The notes: a model not told the origin generated them from the sequence alone. 17,782 bases of DNA from Caldifarciminota bacterium (GCA_015494735.1 WGAQ01000008.1:1-17782), one strand, 5' to 3'; shown: positions 1 through 8,233, counted from the first letter of the stretch. Made by a program: numbers and translations.

Positions 1-3000
1 AAGGAGAAGGCCGAACTCCTGAGACAGACCGCCCGCATAACGCAGGCACCCATCCTCAGGTATCTGAATTCTCAGGGCAGTAAAGTGAAAGAGGTGGAGT
101 CCTTCTGGGTGATAAACGCGATACATGTGAAGGCCACTCCGGATATAATAGAGGAACTGGCCAAACTGCCCGATGTGGATTATATAAAGCCCGTTCAGAA
201 GTATCACATAATCGAGCCGGTGAAATCGCAGAAGGCTCCTCCTTCGGTCAATGCGGTGGAGTGGAATATAGACAAGATAAAGGCCGATTCCGTCTGGTAC
301 CAGTATGGTCTTTCCGGTAGTGGTGTTCACGTGGGTGTTCTGGATACGGGAATAGACCCCAACCATCCGGCCCTCGATGGCAATTTCTCGGGTCACTTCC
401 TGGATGCTGTCAACAATCAGACTGACCCGTACGATGACCATGGTCATGGAACCCACGTTTCCGGTACCATAGCGGGTGGAGATGGCCCCGGTCCTTTCAC
501 GGATGATATCGGTGTGGCATACAATACACAGATTTCTTCCTGTAAGGCTTTCAGTGCGAGTGGTAGTGGAACGGATACCGACATATTCGAATGCTCCCAG
601 TGGTTCGTGTCCCTGAAGGCTGATTCCGGTGTTCCTCTGGTGGCCATAAGCAACTCCTGGGGTGGCGGCGGTGGAGACACATGGATGTGGGACGATATAT
701 GGAATAACTGGAGGGGAATGGACATAATTCCCGTGTTTGCCGCAGGAAATAGCGGTCCGGGTTCCGGAACCGTGGGAAGCCCCGGAGATTATCCCATAGT
801 CATAGCAGTCGGTGCCACTGATAATGCCGACAATGTGGCAGATTTCTCCAGCCGTGGACCTGCACCCAATACCGCCCCCTACAACGACACCACCTACTGG
901 TCCAGACCCGACTGGAACTTCATAAAGCCCGATATATCTGCACCCGGTGCCGGTATTCGCTCTTCCGTTCCCGGTGGTGGGTACGATACCTGGGATGGTA
1001 CTTCCATGGCCACACCTCACGTGACGGGTGTTATAGCCCTCATGTTCGAACTCAATCCCACCCTGGATTACTACACGGTTTACGATATCCTGACCAATTA
1101 CGGTGTGGACCAGCCCTCTCAGGGTGGCACATATCCCAACAATGATTACGGATGGGGTCGCATAAATGCCCTGAAGGTCATACAGAATACCCCCACTCTC
1201 ACCGAGCCCTTTATCAAGCCCGTCGCTTTCATTGTGGATGATGGCTCCGGTAACAACGATGGTGTGGCTGACCCCGGTGAGTCCGTGAACCTCTTCGTGG
1301 TTCTCAGGAATCTGGGTCTGGATGCCACCAACGTGAGCGCCACCCTGACGGTTCTGGATACCGGCGTCACCATTACGGATAATGCCTCCGTGTATGGCAC
1401 GCTGGTTCAGGGTGATACCTCTTCCGGCGATGGATTCGCTTTCTCCGTATCCCCCGACAGGAGACCCGGCCTCGCCGCCAGATTCGAAATACACATAACT
1501 GCCGATGGTGGATATGAGAAATACGATACCTTTGCCCTTCAACTGGGAACTCCCACCTATTACACCTGGTTCCAGTACGACTTTACGAGCGAGGGTCCCT
1601 GGACCACCAATGGTACGTGGGCTCTGACCACCGTCGATTATAACTCTCCTCCCTCATCCTTCACCGATTCTCCGGGAGGGGATTATGGAAATAACGAGCA
1701 CAACTATCTCCTTCATACCATCGCTTTCGATTTGAGCGATGCATATTTTGCCAGGGTTATCTTCCATCACAAGTACGATATCGAAAGTGGATATGATTTC
1801 GGATATGTGCAGGTTTCCACCGATTCCTCCGATGCTGCGGCATGGACGACCATAGGGACTTTCAGCGGAACACAGAGCGCCTGGGTGGCCGAAACCCTCA
1901 ACATTCCTGCCGATTTCATGGGTCAGCAAATCTATGTGAGATTCCTGCTGGAGACTGATGGTTCTGTCACGAAGGATGGATGGTATGTGGATGATGTGTT
2001 ACTGCAGCAGGACGTGCCCCTTTCCGGTGTGTATCTCATAAGTCTCGGATACACGGTTGTGGATACATTCTCCGGTGATAATGCCAATGGCAATCTGGAC
2101 CCCGGTGAGACGGCAATTCTCAAATGGCTGATTGCCAACAATGGTTCGGATGCGGCCATCAACGTGCAGTCCACCCTGTCCACCACCAGTTCCTATCTGA
2201 CTATAACCAGTTCCTCCTACAATGCAGGCGATATACTTTCGGGTGAGGTGGATACCCTTTACTTCGAGGTTCAGGCGGATGCTGCCACGCCTCACGGAAC
2301 GCTGGCCGACCTCCAGCTGGTGCTGGCCGGAGACAACGTGGACGACACGGTCAGTGCGGAAATCCTCATAGGAAAGATATTCTGGACATCCGGTGTCGGT
2401 CCCTACATAGCATACGATATCACCGATGTCGCATACACGCCCAGCGCCCCCGACTTCCAGTGGATGGAAATCGATACTATCGGAACGGCCGTTTCTCTCG
2501 GAGATGACGACAGGATAGCCGTTGCCCTGCCCTTCACCTTCAGGTTCTACGGTGTGGATTACGATACCCTCTGGATTAACTCCAACGGATGGCTGGCCTT
2601 CGGACCCGACCCCGGTGATAACGATTTCAGCGAAGATCCCATTCCCGATACCACCCAGCCCAACATTATGATAGCAGCATACTGGGATGACCTCAATCCG
2701 TCGAATGGTGGACAGATTCTCTACTATTACGATTCCACCAGCAACGTATTCATCGTGGAGTACAGGGAGGTGCCCCATTACGGCTCCACCTCCGACCTGG
2801 AGAACTTCCAGGTGGTCCTTTACGACCCCGCCGCATATCCCACCACCACGGGGGATGGACTCATTAAGGTTCAGTTCCTCACCGCACCTGCACAGGGAGA
2901 CTTTACCCTCGGTCTCGAGAGCATAACCCCCGACACAACCTATTATCTCGCATACGTGAGTCAGGGCTCCTACAACGTGGGTGCGGAGACAATCACCGAT

Positions 3001-3318
3001 TCGTTCGCCATCCTCTTCCTTCCCGAGGGAACTGTGTCTCAGAACGAGTCCAACGCGGTTTCCAGGCCCAATTTCCTGACGATGACGCCCATGGTTAAGA
3101 AGGGAGCCCTCTCCATAAGGCTCACCATACCTGCTGCCATGAATGTGAATCTCTCCATATACAACATAGCGGGTCGTAAGGTGATGGATGTAGTCAGGGA
3201 TAAGCTGAGTGCCGGAATATACTCCTACGACGTGAGATTGCCCTCCACCGGAATTTACATCATCAGGCTCGATACGCCTGATAAATCCATAGTGAAGAAA
3301 GCCGTCTTCATCAGGTAA
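1..3318 (+). CDS. Secreted subtilisin-like (S8) serine protease with C-terminal sorting domain, 5' partial
   Basis: The reading frame is open from base 1, so the true start lies left of the window; an internal GTG at 85 is not the start, because the first ~65 codons read as an inhibitor-I9-type propeptide. Numbering residues from base 1, the S8 triad is Asp115 (VLDTGID), His149 (HGHGTHVSG) and Ser335 (DGTSMATPH), with oxyanion Asn250 (AAGNSGP). After the catalytic domain come a beta-sandwich of CARDB type (~403-500, DPGE motif), a MAM/immune-inhibitor-A-like jelly roll (~519-662), a second DPGE module (~680-760), and a nidogen-like domain (~800-990, FRFYGVDYDTLWINSNGW). The last ~85 residues resemble a type IX secretion/FlgD-like sorting tail (SIYNIAGRKV, GIYIIRLDT, KKAVFIR). 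Family knowledge predicts an exported, autoprocessed surface or extracellular protease. The substrate is unknown. The protease call is very sure; the sorting route is inferred. Confidence 0.95.
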   Translation, partial: KEKAELLRQTARITQAPILRYLNSQGSKVKEVESFWVINAIHVKATPDIIEELAKLPDVDYIKPVQKYHIIEPVKSQKAPPSVNAVEWNIDKIKADSVWYQYGLSGSGVHVGVLDTGIDPNHPALDGNFSGHFLDAVNNQTDPYDDHGHGTHVSGTIAGGDGPGPFTDDIGVAYNTQISSCKAFSASGSGTDTDIFECSQWFVSLKADSGVPLVAISNSWGGGGGDTWMWDDIWNNWRGMDIIPVFAAGNSGPGSGTVGSPGDYPIVIAVGATDNADNVADFSSRGPAPNTAPYNDTTYWSRPDWNFIKPDISAPGAGIRSSVPGGGYDTWDGTSMATPHVTGVIALMFELNPTLDYYTVYDILTNYGVDQPSQGGTYPNNDYGWGRINALKVIQNTPTLTEPFIKPVAFIVDDGSGNNDGVADPGESVNLFVVLRNLGLDATNVSATLTVLDTGVTITDNASVYGTLVQGDTSSGDGFAFSVSPDRRPGLAARFEIHITADGGYEKYDTFALQLGTPTYYTWFQYDFTSEGPWTTNGTWALTTVDYNSPPSSFTDSPGGDYGNNEHNYLLHTIAFDLSDAYFARVIFHHKYDIESGYDFGYVQVSTDSSDAAAWTTIGTFSGTQSAWVAETLNIPADFMGQQIYVRFLLETDGSVTKDGWYVDDVLLQQDVPLSGVYLISLGYTVVDTFSGDNANGNLDPGETAILKWLIANNGSDAAINVQSTLSTTSSYLTITSSSYNAGDILSGEVDTLYFEVQADAATPHGTLADLQLVLAGDNVDDTVSAEILIGKIFWTSGVGPYIAYDITDVAYTPSAPDFQWMEIDTIGTAVSLGDDDRIAVALPFTFRFYGVDYDTLWINSNGWLAFGPDPGDNDFSEDPIPDTTQPNIMIAAYWDDLNPSNGGQILYYYDSTSNVFIVEYREVPHYGSTSDLENFQVVLYDPAAYPTTTGDGLIKVQFLTAPAQGDFTLGLESITPDTTYYLAYVSQGSYNVGAETITDSFAILFLPEGTVSQNESNAVSRPNFLTMTPMVKKGALSIRLTIPAAMNVNLSIYNIAGRKVMDVVRDKLSAGIYSYDVRLPSTGIYIIRLDTPDKSIVKKAVFIR

Positions 3319-3326
3319 TGTCCTTC

Positions 3327-3359
3327 TGGGGGGCCTGCTCCCCCCATTAATCCTTTAAT
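3327..3359 (+). terminator. Terminator-like hairpin after the S8 protease
   Basis: A perfect 7-bp stem (TGGGGGG/CCCCCCA, 3327-3333 with 3340-3346) closes a 6-base loop, starting 9 bases after the protease stop. The following tract (ATTAATCCTTTAATCTTT) is T-rich but not a clean U run, so termination may be partial. The same T-rich tract holds the proposed -10 box of the next gene. Confidence 0.55.
3354..3359 (+). promoter_or_regulatory. -10 box (TTTAAT) of the small outer-membrane-like protein
   Basis: TTTAAT lies 8 bases before the ATG at 3368, the same spacing as in the other start regions here, and there is no ribosome site. It is the least canonical of the set and is supported mainly by position. 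Confidence 0.4.
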
Positions 3360-3367
3360 CTTTGGCC

Positions 3368-3754
3368 ATGCTGAATTCCATTCTCGCCCTCTCCCTTTCC
3401 GTCCATTATGCGGTGCCCGTCCAGCCCATATTGTATTACTCCTACGGTCTCGATGTGCGGGTATCTCACAGGTATGCGAGTGCATCGCTTTTCAGAGTTG
3501 GTGGCTCCGGTGATTACAGTTTCACCTCTTTATCCGCTGGAGGTGGCTATACATACAGGATATTCTACGCGGGCCTGGAGATGGGTGTTCAGGTGCGGAG
3601 CAGGGAAGATGCCCGTGAAATATCCCTGGGTCCATCTGTTTACGGAGGATTGGTATTCGGCTCGAGATGGAATATGGACATAGGGTTGAAGTTCTTTCCG
3701 GGGAGGACGCGAAACCTGTCCTTTCTACTTATTGGCATCGGATATATCTGGTGA
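3368..3754 (+). CDS. Small outer-membrane beta-barrel-like protein, hypothetical
   Basis: This 128-residue protein is not recognised as a named family. I chose ATG 3368 over the in-frame TTG at 3362 because a -10-like box sits 8 bases upstream and because the protein then begins with a hydrophobic signal-like stretch (MLNSILALSLSVHYAVPV). The body alternates polar and hydrophobic residues, is rich in Gly, Tyr, Ser and Phe, has no long hydrophobic helix, and ends in an aromatic residue (GIGYIW). These are features of small outer-membrane barrels, whose last strand carries a C-terminal aromatic signal. It sits alone between two terminator-like hairpins, so it is probably transcribed by itself. 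The barrel assignment is inferred from composition and pattern only. Confidence 0.65.
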   Translation: MLNSILALSLSVHYAVPVQPILYYSYGLDVRVSHRYASASLFRVGGSGDYSFTSLSAGGGYTYRIFYAGLEMGVQVRSREDAREISLGPSVYGGLVFGSRWNMDIGLKFFPGRTRNLSFLLIGIGYIW

Positions 3755-3760
3755 TATTCT

Positions 3761-3788
3761 GGAGGGAGCAGGGATGCGTCCCTCCTTT
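3761..3788 (+). terminator. Intrinsic terminator-like hairpin after the barrel-like protein
   Basis: GGAGGGA (3761-3767) pairs perfectly with TCCCTCC (3779-3785) across an 11-base loop, followed by TTT. It begins 6 bases after the stop codon at 3752-3754. The U run is short, so efficiency is uncertain. Confidence 0.6.
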
Positions 3789-3828
3789 CAAAGAAGAGCC
3801 CCCACCCCCATCCATACAGGGACGAATA

Positions 3829-4061
3829 TTATTGTCCAGTGATATCTTCTCCAGTGGTTTTTAAAGGAATGTTTCCGGGTTCCCCAGCCCAGAAAACCAT
3901 TCTCTTCATATCCTTATCGATTATAATTTCGGCAAATCAATTTCCATGCCTTTAAGGTGCTGTAAATCATGGGTTTTTCCTTTCAGATGCAAAACAGACG
4001 AAATGGGGGAGTGCGTTTCATCAAAATCATAACAGTTTTCTGCATTCCCTGTAAAATTTTC
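3829..4061 (-). pseudogene. Possible decayed reverse-strand coding remnant in the 3755-4063 spacer
   Basis: The 309-base spacer before etfB has no intact gene. On the reverse strand one frame is open from 4061 to a stop at 3921-3923 (46 codons). A second frame, overlapping its end, runs from 3936 to a stop at 3829-3831 and reads EIIIDKDMKRMVFWAGEPGN and onward. A single frame change near 3925-3940 would join them into a ~78-residue product. There is no convincing start codon and I do not recognise the family. The left part of the spacer holds the hairpin at 3761-3788, and the right end holds the etfB promoter. Chance open frames remain quite possible. Confidence 0.2.
4052..4057 (+). promoter_or_regulatory. 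-10 box (TAAAAT, extended TGTAAAAT) of the etf operon
   Basis: TAAAAT ends 6 bases before the etfB ATG, so a transcript starting ~7 bases after the box would begin at the start codon itself. No ribosome site and no TTGACA-like -35 is visible. Confidence 0.65.
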
Positions 4062-4063
4062 TC

Positions 4064-4813
4064 ATGAAGATTCTAACTATAATCAAGAGAGTTCCCGATA
4101 CAGCCGCCAATATCAAAATTCTGGAGGACGGTTCGGGGATAGACAAGACAAATCTTAATTACGTCACGAACCCATACGATGAATATGCCCTCGAGACCGC
4201 CCTCCGCTTGAAAGAGGCTAAGGGTGCTGAACTGGAGGTTCTGGCCGTTTCCGATAATCAGGATATACTCAGGAATGCCCTTGCCGTCGGTGCAGATAAG
4301 GCGTACATGGTGGAATACGCCGATTACGATAAACTGGACCCCTACAATCTCTCCCGCATCTATGCTGAGGTGATAAAGCAGAAGGGCCCCTACGACATCA
4401 TCCTCACCGGAAAGGTGACCATCGATGATAACAGTTATGCCATCGGTGGATATCTGGCTGCATTTCTGGGACTGAATTACGTTTCCCATATAGTGTCTGC
4501 CCAGTTTGAGGGGGATGAACTGGTGGTGGAAAAGGAGACCGACAGGGGAAGCGAGACCCTTTCCATATCCCTGCCCGCCATCCTCACCCACGAGAGGGGT
4601 AAATACGAGCCCAGACTTCCGAACCTCAGAGGTATAATGCAGGCCAAGCGCAAACCTTTGGATGTTCTCAAGCTCGAAGACCTGGGAATCACGATTACTC
4701 CCGCCTACGAGATAATCAAACTGACACCTCCTCCCAAGAAGGAAGGTGGTCGCATACTGGAATCCGTGGACGAGCTGGTGGAAGTTCTCAAGAACGAGAT
4801 AAAAGTGATATAA
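4064..4813 (+). CDS. etfB: Electron transfer flavoprotein, beta subunit
   Basis: This 249-residue protein has the usual family length. With EtfA it forms a soluble FAD-containing heterodimer that takes electrons from acyl-CoA or related dehydrogenases and passes them on. Visible family features are the N-terminal MKILTIIKRVPDT, the nucleotide-binding segment TGKVTIDDNSYAIGGYLA, and the signature PRLPNLRGIMQAKRKPL near residues 185-202. It opens the etfB-etfA-TPR operon, with etfA starting 13 bases after its stop. The start is set by the close upstream -10 box, which implies a leaderless mRNA. No acyl-CoA dehydrogenase, ETF-quinone oxidoreductase or ferredoxin gene lies nearby, so the redox partner cannot be read from this window. 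Confidence 0.95.
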   Translation: MKILTIIKRVPDTAANIKILEDGSGIDKTNLNYVTNPYDEYALETALRLKEAKGAELEVLAVSDNQDILRNALAVGADKAYMVEYADYDKLDPYNLSRIYAEVIKQKGPYDIILTGKVTIDDNSYAIGGYLAAFLGLNYVSHIVSAQFEGDELVVEKETDRGSETLSISLPAILTHERGKYEPRLPNLRGIMQAKRKPLDVLKLEDLGITITPAYEIIKLTPPPKKEGGRILESVDELVEVLKNEIKVI

Positions 4814-4826
4814 CAGGAGGCGAAAA

Positions 4827-5798
4827 ATGGCAAAAACACTGGTATTCCTCGAGGTTCTGGATGGTGAGGTGAGGACCGCCAGTCTGGAGGCGGTGGGTGT
4901 TGCGAGAAATATCATAGGTGGAGAAGTTTATGGAATCCTCATAGGAAAAGGGGTTTCTTCCCTCAAGGATGAAGCAGCCCGTTATGTGGACAAACTCTTC
5001 GTGTCCGACAGCGATGAACTGGATTATCCCTATCCCGTTCCTTTCGCAAAGACCATAGCAGAGGTCATGGAGAAGGAGGGGATAGATTACTTCCTCATAT
5101 CCTCCACCGTCGTGGGGAGGGAAATTGCTCCCCTCGTTGCCGGTCTGGTGGATGCCATATCCGTCGAAGAGGTGACCGGTATGGAGAGTGCGGAGGTCAT
5201 AGTAAAGCCGGTGGTTTCCAACAAGGCCTTTGCCCATATAAAACTCCTGAAGGATAAGAAGGTTATAGCAGTCAAGCCCAAGGCATTTGCCCCTGCCCAG
5301 GCAGGAGATTCCGCAGGTGAGGTGGTGGAGATTACGCCCAACACCGACAGGGGTGGCCTTACGGTCAAGCACATCAAGGAGAAGGAGAAGGGTGAAATCG
5401 ATGTCACGGAGGCCGATATAGTGGTCTCCGGTGGAAGGGGTCTCGGAGGTCCCGAGAAGTTCCAGCTCCTGAGGGAATTGATAGATGTTCTTACACAGGT
5501 TACCGGCCTCAAGGTGGCTCTCGGTGCTTCCCGTGCGGCTGTGGATGCAGGGTGGATAGACCATTCCCATCAGGTGGGTCAGACTGGAAAGACCGTATCG
5601 CCGCAGATATACTTCGCAATCGGAATATCCGGTGCCATACAGCATCTGGCCGGTATGAGGACTTCCAAGTACATAATAGCCATCAATAAGGACCCGGAGG
5701 CTCCCATATTCAAGGTGGCCGATTACGGCATCGTGGGTGACCTGAATCAGGTTGTTCCCGAACTGATAGAGAAACTCAAGCAGTATAAGAAGAACTGA
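4827..5798 (+). CDS. etfA: Electron transfer flavoprotein, alpha subunit
   Basis: This 323-residue EtfA is full length without an N-terminal ferredoxin extension. The C-terminal FAD domain is very well conserved: VVSGGRGLGGPEKF, LGASRAAVDAGW, VGQTGKTVSPQIYFAIGISG and AIQHLAGM, then AINKDPEAPIFKVADYGIVG. It binds FAD and partners EtfB in electron transfer in the cytoplasm. A textbook ribosome site, AGGAGG (4815-4820), lies 6 bases before the ATG, unlike the promoter-proximal etfB. Its TGA overlaps the ATG of the TPR gene by one base, so the two are probably translationally coupled. Whether this ETF is canonical or electron-bifurcating cannot be decided by eye. Confidence 0.96.
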   Translation: MAKTLVFLEVLDGEVRTASLEAVGVARNIIGGEVYGILIGKGVSSLKDEAARYVDKLFVSDSDELDYPYPVPFAKTIAEVMEKEGIDYFLISSTVVGREIAPLVAGLVDAISVEEVTGMESAEVIVKPVVSNKAFAHIKLLKDKKVIAVKPKAFAPAQAGDSAGEVVEITPNTDRGGLTVKHIKEKEKGEIDVTEADIVVSGGRGLGGPEKFQLLRELIDVLTQVTGLKVALGASRAAVDAGWIDHSHQVGQTGKTVSPQIYFAIGISGAIQHLAGMRTSKYIIAINKDPEAPIFKVADYGIVGDLNQVVPELIEKLKQYKKN

Positions 5799-7177
5799 TG
5801 ATTCTCTTACTCGTGAGCCAGACTTTTGTCGGGGAGGAGGTGGTCTCCTCCCGCTTTCTGGAAGAAATAAACCGGATAGAGAAACCCCTGTACTCCGTAT
5901 CCAGCGGAGATTCTACTCTCGATGGGCTTTATCGGAGCAGGCGGTTCAGGGAGATAATAAAGCTCTACTCATCCAGGCTGGAGCCCGTATATCGTCTGTT
6001 CGTCGGGGAAGCCCATTATTACCTGGGGGATTATCCGGGTGCTGATTCCCTGTACTCGCTCGTACTCAGGGAAAATGCCGATACTCTCACGAAGGAGATG
6101 GCCCTCCTGTCCAAGGGGTGGACCTATTACCGGAGGGGCCTTTACGAGAGGTCTCTGGATATAGCCAGGAGGGTATCGGACACCTCTCTCGAATACGTGG
6201 CTCGCCTCCTGGAAGCCCTGTCCTCCATCGCCCTTAAGGATTATTTCACCGCTTACAGGGCTCTGGAGGGATTCGAAACCCCCGAGGCTCTTCTCGTGAG
6301 GGGTTATGCCACCTACATGCTGGGCAATTACGACCTGGTTCTGAAAGCCCTTAACAGGCTCTATGAACTGTATCCCAACAGTCCCCTCGCCCCCTATGCC
6401 CTCTTCCGCATAGCCACCGTTTACCTGAAGACGGGATACGTGGACGATGCCATAAGGTACCTCTCCCTCATACTCGAGGAGTACCCGAACTTCGAGCTGC
6501 GCCCGCAGGCTTACTACATTCTGGCGAAGACCCTGTATCAGGAGAAGCGATACGAGGAACTTGCAGATGTGGTGCGGGATTTTCTGAAGGAGTATCCCGA
6601 GAGCGATTACGTTCCTGTTATTAAGAAGTACCTGCTCGATGCCTATTCCTCCGAGCCCTATATGGTGGACGAAGACTATCCGTATTACCACCTGCTCGAA
6701 GGATACGTTAACTACGAGAAGGGCAACTGTGGGACTGCAATCGAGCATCTGGAGCGATACCTCAGGTCTCAGGAGAGGAGATACTTCATATTCTTCAGGA
6801 GGTACAGCAACGACCCATTCGTTCCCGATGCCCTTCTGTACGTTTCCCGCTGCTATCTCAAACTCGGGGATGAGGTGAGTGCTGAGAATTATCTGAAGAA
6901 GTGCCACGATTACAGGTGTCGCATCGAACTTTCGAAAATACACTTCGGCAGGGGAGATTACGATGGGGTTATAAAACTCCTCTCCAGGTACAGGGATGAG
7001 AAGTTGCCCCTGGAAGATAAGGCGGAGATATACTACCTGCTGGGCGCATCCTATGCCAGGAAAGGGGATGTTGAAAAGGCCAAGAGACTCCTGCGGAGGG
7101 CAGAGGTCATATACAAGGAAGTGGGGAACAGGGAAGATATAGAGAGGGTCAGGAGGGAACTGAAGGGCCTCGAATAA
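5798..7177 (+). CDS. Tetratricopeptide-repeat protein, probably exported or periplasmic
   Basis: This 459-residue protein is built largely of helical TPR-like repeats, for example VYRLFVGEAHYYLGDYPGAD, YPNSPLAPYALFRIATVYLK, ELRPQAYYILAKTLYQEKRY, PDALLYVSRCYLKLGDEVSA, and AEIYYLLGASYARKGDVEKA near the C-terminus. The YPNSPLAPYALF type of repeat is typical of BamD/YbgF-like envelope scaffolds. The N-terminus (MILLLVSQTFVG) is a short hydrophobic stretch that could be a signal sequence but is weak. It starts within the etfA stop (TGATG), so it is cotranscribed with etfBA. I see no functional reason for that pairing. No catalytic domain is visible; a protein-interaction scaffold role is inferred. 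Its operon ends 33 bases before rpsP. Confidence 0.85.
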   Translation: MILLLVSQTFVGEEVVSSRFLEEINRIEKPLYSVSSGDSTLDGLYRSRRFREIIKLYSSRLEPVYRLFVGEAHYYLGDYPGADSLYSLVLRENADTLTKEMALLSKGWTYYRRGLYERSLDIARRVSDTSLEYVARLLEALSSIALKDYFTAYRALEGFETPEALLVRGYATYMLGNYDLVLKALNRLYELYPNSPLAPYALFRIATVYLKTGYVDDAIRYLSLILEEYPNFELRPQAYYILAKTLYQEKRYEELADVVRDFLKEYPESDYVPVIKKYLLDAYSSEPYMVDEDYPYYHLLEGYVNYEKGNCGTAIEHLERYLRSQERRYFIFFRRYSNDPFVPDALLYVSRCYLKLGDEVSAENYLKKCHDYRCRIELSKIHFGRGDYDGVIKLLSRYRDEKLPLEDKAEIYYLLGASYARKGDVEKAKRLLRRAEVIYKEVGNREDIERVRRELKGLE

Positions 7178-7197
7178 AATGGCAGAATCCCATCCCT

Positions 7198-7203
7198 TAT
7201 ACT
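7198..7203 (+). promoter_or_regulatory. -10 box (TATACT) of the rpsP-khpA-rimM operon
   Basis: TATACT ends 7 bases before the rpsP ATG. There is no ribosome site in the 33-base gap after the TPR gene, which supports a leaderless rpsP mRNA. No clear -35. Confidence 0.65.
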
Positions 7204-7210
7204 TTTCGAT

Positions 7211-7459
7211 ATGATAAAAATTCGCCTGCAGAGACACGGAAAGAGGAATTACCCAATTTACAGAATCGTCGTGGCCGATTCTCGATGGAAGAGGGACGGG
7301 AAAGTCATAGAGGTTCTGGGCCATTATAATCCCAAGAGAAAGGAAGACTTTAAAGTGGACCTTGAGAGATACGAATATTGGCTCAGTCAGGGAGCACAAC
7401 CTACTTCCAGGGTAGTGAGCATCGTTAAATTGCAGAAGAAACTAAAAGGAGGTAACTGA
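7211..7459 (+). CDS. rpsP: 30S ribosomal protein bS16
   Basis: This 82-residue protein has the typical bS16 length and sequence: MIKIRLQRHGKRNYPIYRIV at the N-terminus, the ADSR motif, then VIEVLGHYNP and WLSQGAQPTS. It binds 16S rRNA and helps 30S assembly. It is the first gene of rpsP-khpA-rimM, the conserved bacterial order. Its ATG follows a TATACT box by 7 bases. The khpA ribosome site lies inside its last codons, and khpA begins one base after its stop. Confidence 0.97.
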   Translation: MIKIRLQRHGKRNYPIYRIVVADSRWKRDGKVIEVLGHYNPKRKEDFKVDLERYEYWLSQGAQPTSRVVSIVKLQKKLKGGN

Positions 7460-7460
7460 G

Positions 7461-7700
7461 ATGGAAGGCGTGAAGGAGCTGCTGGAGCACATTATAAAGT
7501 CCATCGTGGATAATCCCGAGCAGGTGGAGATAAAGGAGATACCCGGCGAGAGGGTCGTGATATACGAGGTAAGGGTTGCTCCTGAGGACCTCGGAAAGAT
7601 CATCGGAAGGGAGGGAAGGACTGCCAAGGCTATCAGGACCATCATAGCCGCAGTATCCCTGAAGAAGGGTAAGAAGGCTGTTATAGAAATCCTTGAGTAA
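7461..7700 (+). CDS. khpA: KH-domain RNA-binding protein KhpA
   Basis: This 79-residue single-KH-domain protein carries the GxxG loop as GKIIGREGRTAKAIR near residues 49-63, then VIEILE at the end. KhpA proteins bind RNA, usually with KhpB, and sit between rpsP and rimM in many bacteria, exactly as here. A strong ribosome site (AGGAGG, 7447-7452) precedes the ATG by 8 bases. The last 8 bases overlap the TTG start of rimM. Confidence 0.93.
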   Translation: MEGVKELLEHIIKSIVDNPEQVEIKEIPGERVVIYEVRVAPEDLGKIIGREGRTAKAIRTIIAAVSLKKGKKAVIEILE

Positions 7701-8196
7701 ACAGCCTGTAGCCAGAATACTGCGAGAATTTGGGCTCGGGGGCGAGGTGAAGGTCCGGATCTACCTGACCCCTCCCGAGCCCTTCTTCAATTATACCTCT
7801 TTCTTCATCGAAACCCCCGTCGGAATGCAGGAGTACGAAGTGGAGTATTCCCATCACAGGTATGGAAACATAGCTATCGTCAAGTTCAGGGGCATCGATG
7901 AAAAGGAAGTGGCGGCCCTCCTTAGGGGTAAGGAACTTCTGGTGGAGGAGAGCATGCTTCCTCCGAAGGAGGAGGGGGAGTACTACGTCTATGAGCTGGA
8001 GGGTCTGGATGTGGTTTACGGGGGTGAGGTAATTGGAAAGGTGCGGGCGGTTATACAGCCCGGTCCCTATCCGGTGTTCAGGGTCTCCACCGGTGAGGAT
8101 GAGGTTTATGTTCCATTCCACGATGAATTCGTGGAGAGAATAGACCTGGAGGAAGGGAGAATCTACGTGAAGAGGATTCCCGAATACGATATGTGA
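7693..8196 (+). CDS. rimM: Ribosome maturation factor RimM
   Basis: This 167-residue protein has the RimM N-terminal domain (VARILREFGLGGEVKVRIYL, matching the family GLRGEVKV motif) and a C-terminal PRC barrel beginning near YYVYELEGLDVVYGGEVIG and ending with PFHDEFVERIDLEEGRIYVK. It binds uS19 and assists 16S processing in the 30S head. The TTG at 7693 is the only sensible start: it lies just before the conserved core and overlaps the khpA stop (TTGAGTAA), so translation is probably coupled. In most bacteria trmD and rplS follow; here pyruvate kinase follows with its own promoter. Confidence 0.93.
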   Translation: MSKQPVARILREFGLGGEVKVRIYLTPPEPFFNYTSFFIETPVGMQEYEVEYSHHRYGNIAIVKFRGIDEKEVAALLRGKELLVEESMLPPKEEGEYYVYELEGLDVVYGGEVIGKVRAVIQPGPYPVFRVSTGEDEVYVPFHDEFVERIDLEEGRIYVKRIPEYDM

Positions 8197-8215
8197 TTTC
8201 TTCACGGAATCCGCG

Positions 8216-8223
8216 TATAAAAT
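8216..8223 (+). promoter_or_regulatory. -10 box (TATAAAAT) of pyruvate kinase
   Basis: TATAAAAT ends 10 bases before the pyk ATG and only 20 bases after rimM ends, giving a predicted leader of 0-4 bases. GAGG directly abuts the ATG, too close to act as a normal ribosome site. Confidence 0.7.
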
Positions 8224-8233
8224 TTCCCTGAGG

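Noticed and set aside
1999..2778. Long reverse-strand open frame (259 codons) inside the protease gene
   Set aside because: It is the antisense of a well-conserved coding frame, has an odd Gly/Val/Ile-rich composition, and has no promoter box or ribosome site.
3801..3860. Short repeated CCAGTG words (CCAGTGATATCTTCTCCAGTGG), considered as a repeat array
   Set aside because: Only two copies of six bases occur without further units, so this is not a CRISPR or tandem array.
5969..7399. 476-codon reverse-strand open frame opposite the TPR gene and rpsP
   Set aside because: It overlaps rpsP and the TPR gene, whose forward products are conserved, and shows no start signal. It is an antisense shadow.
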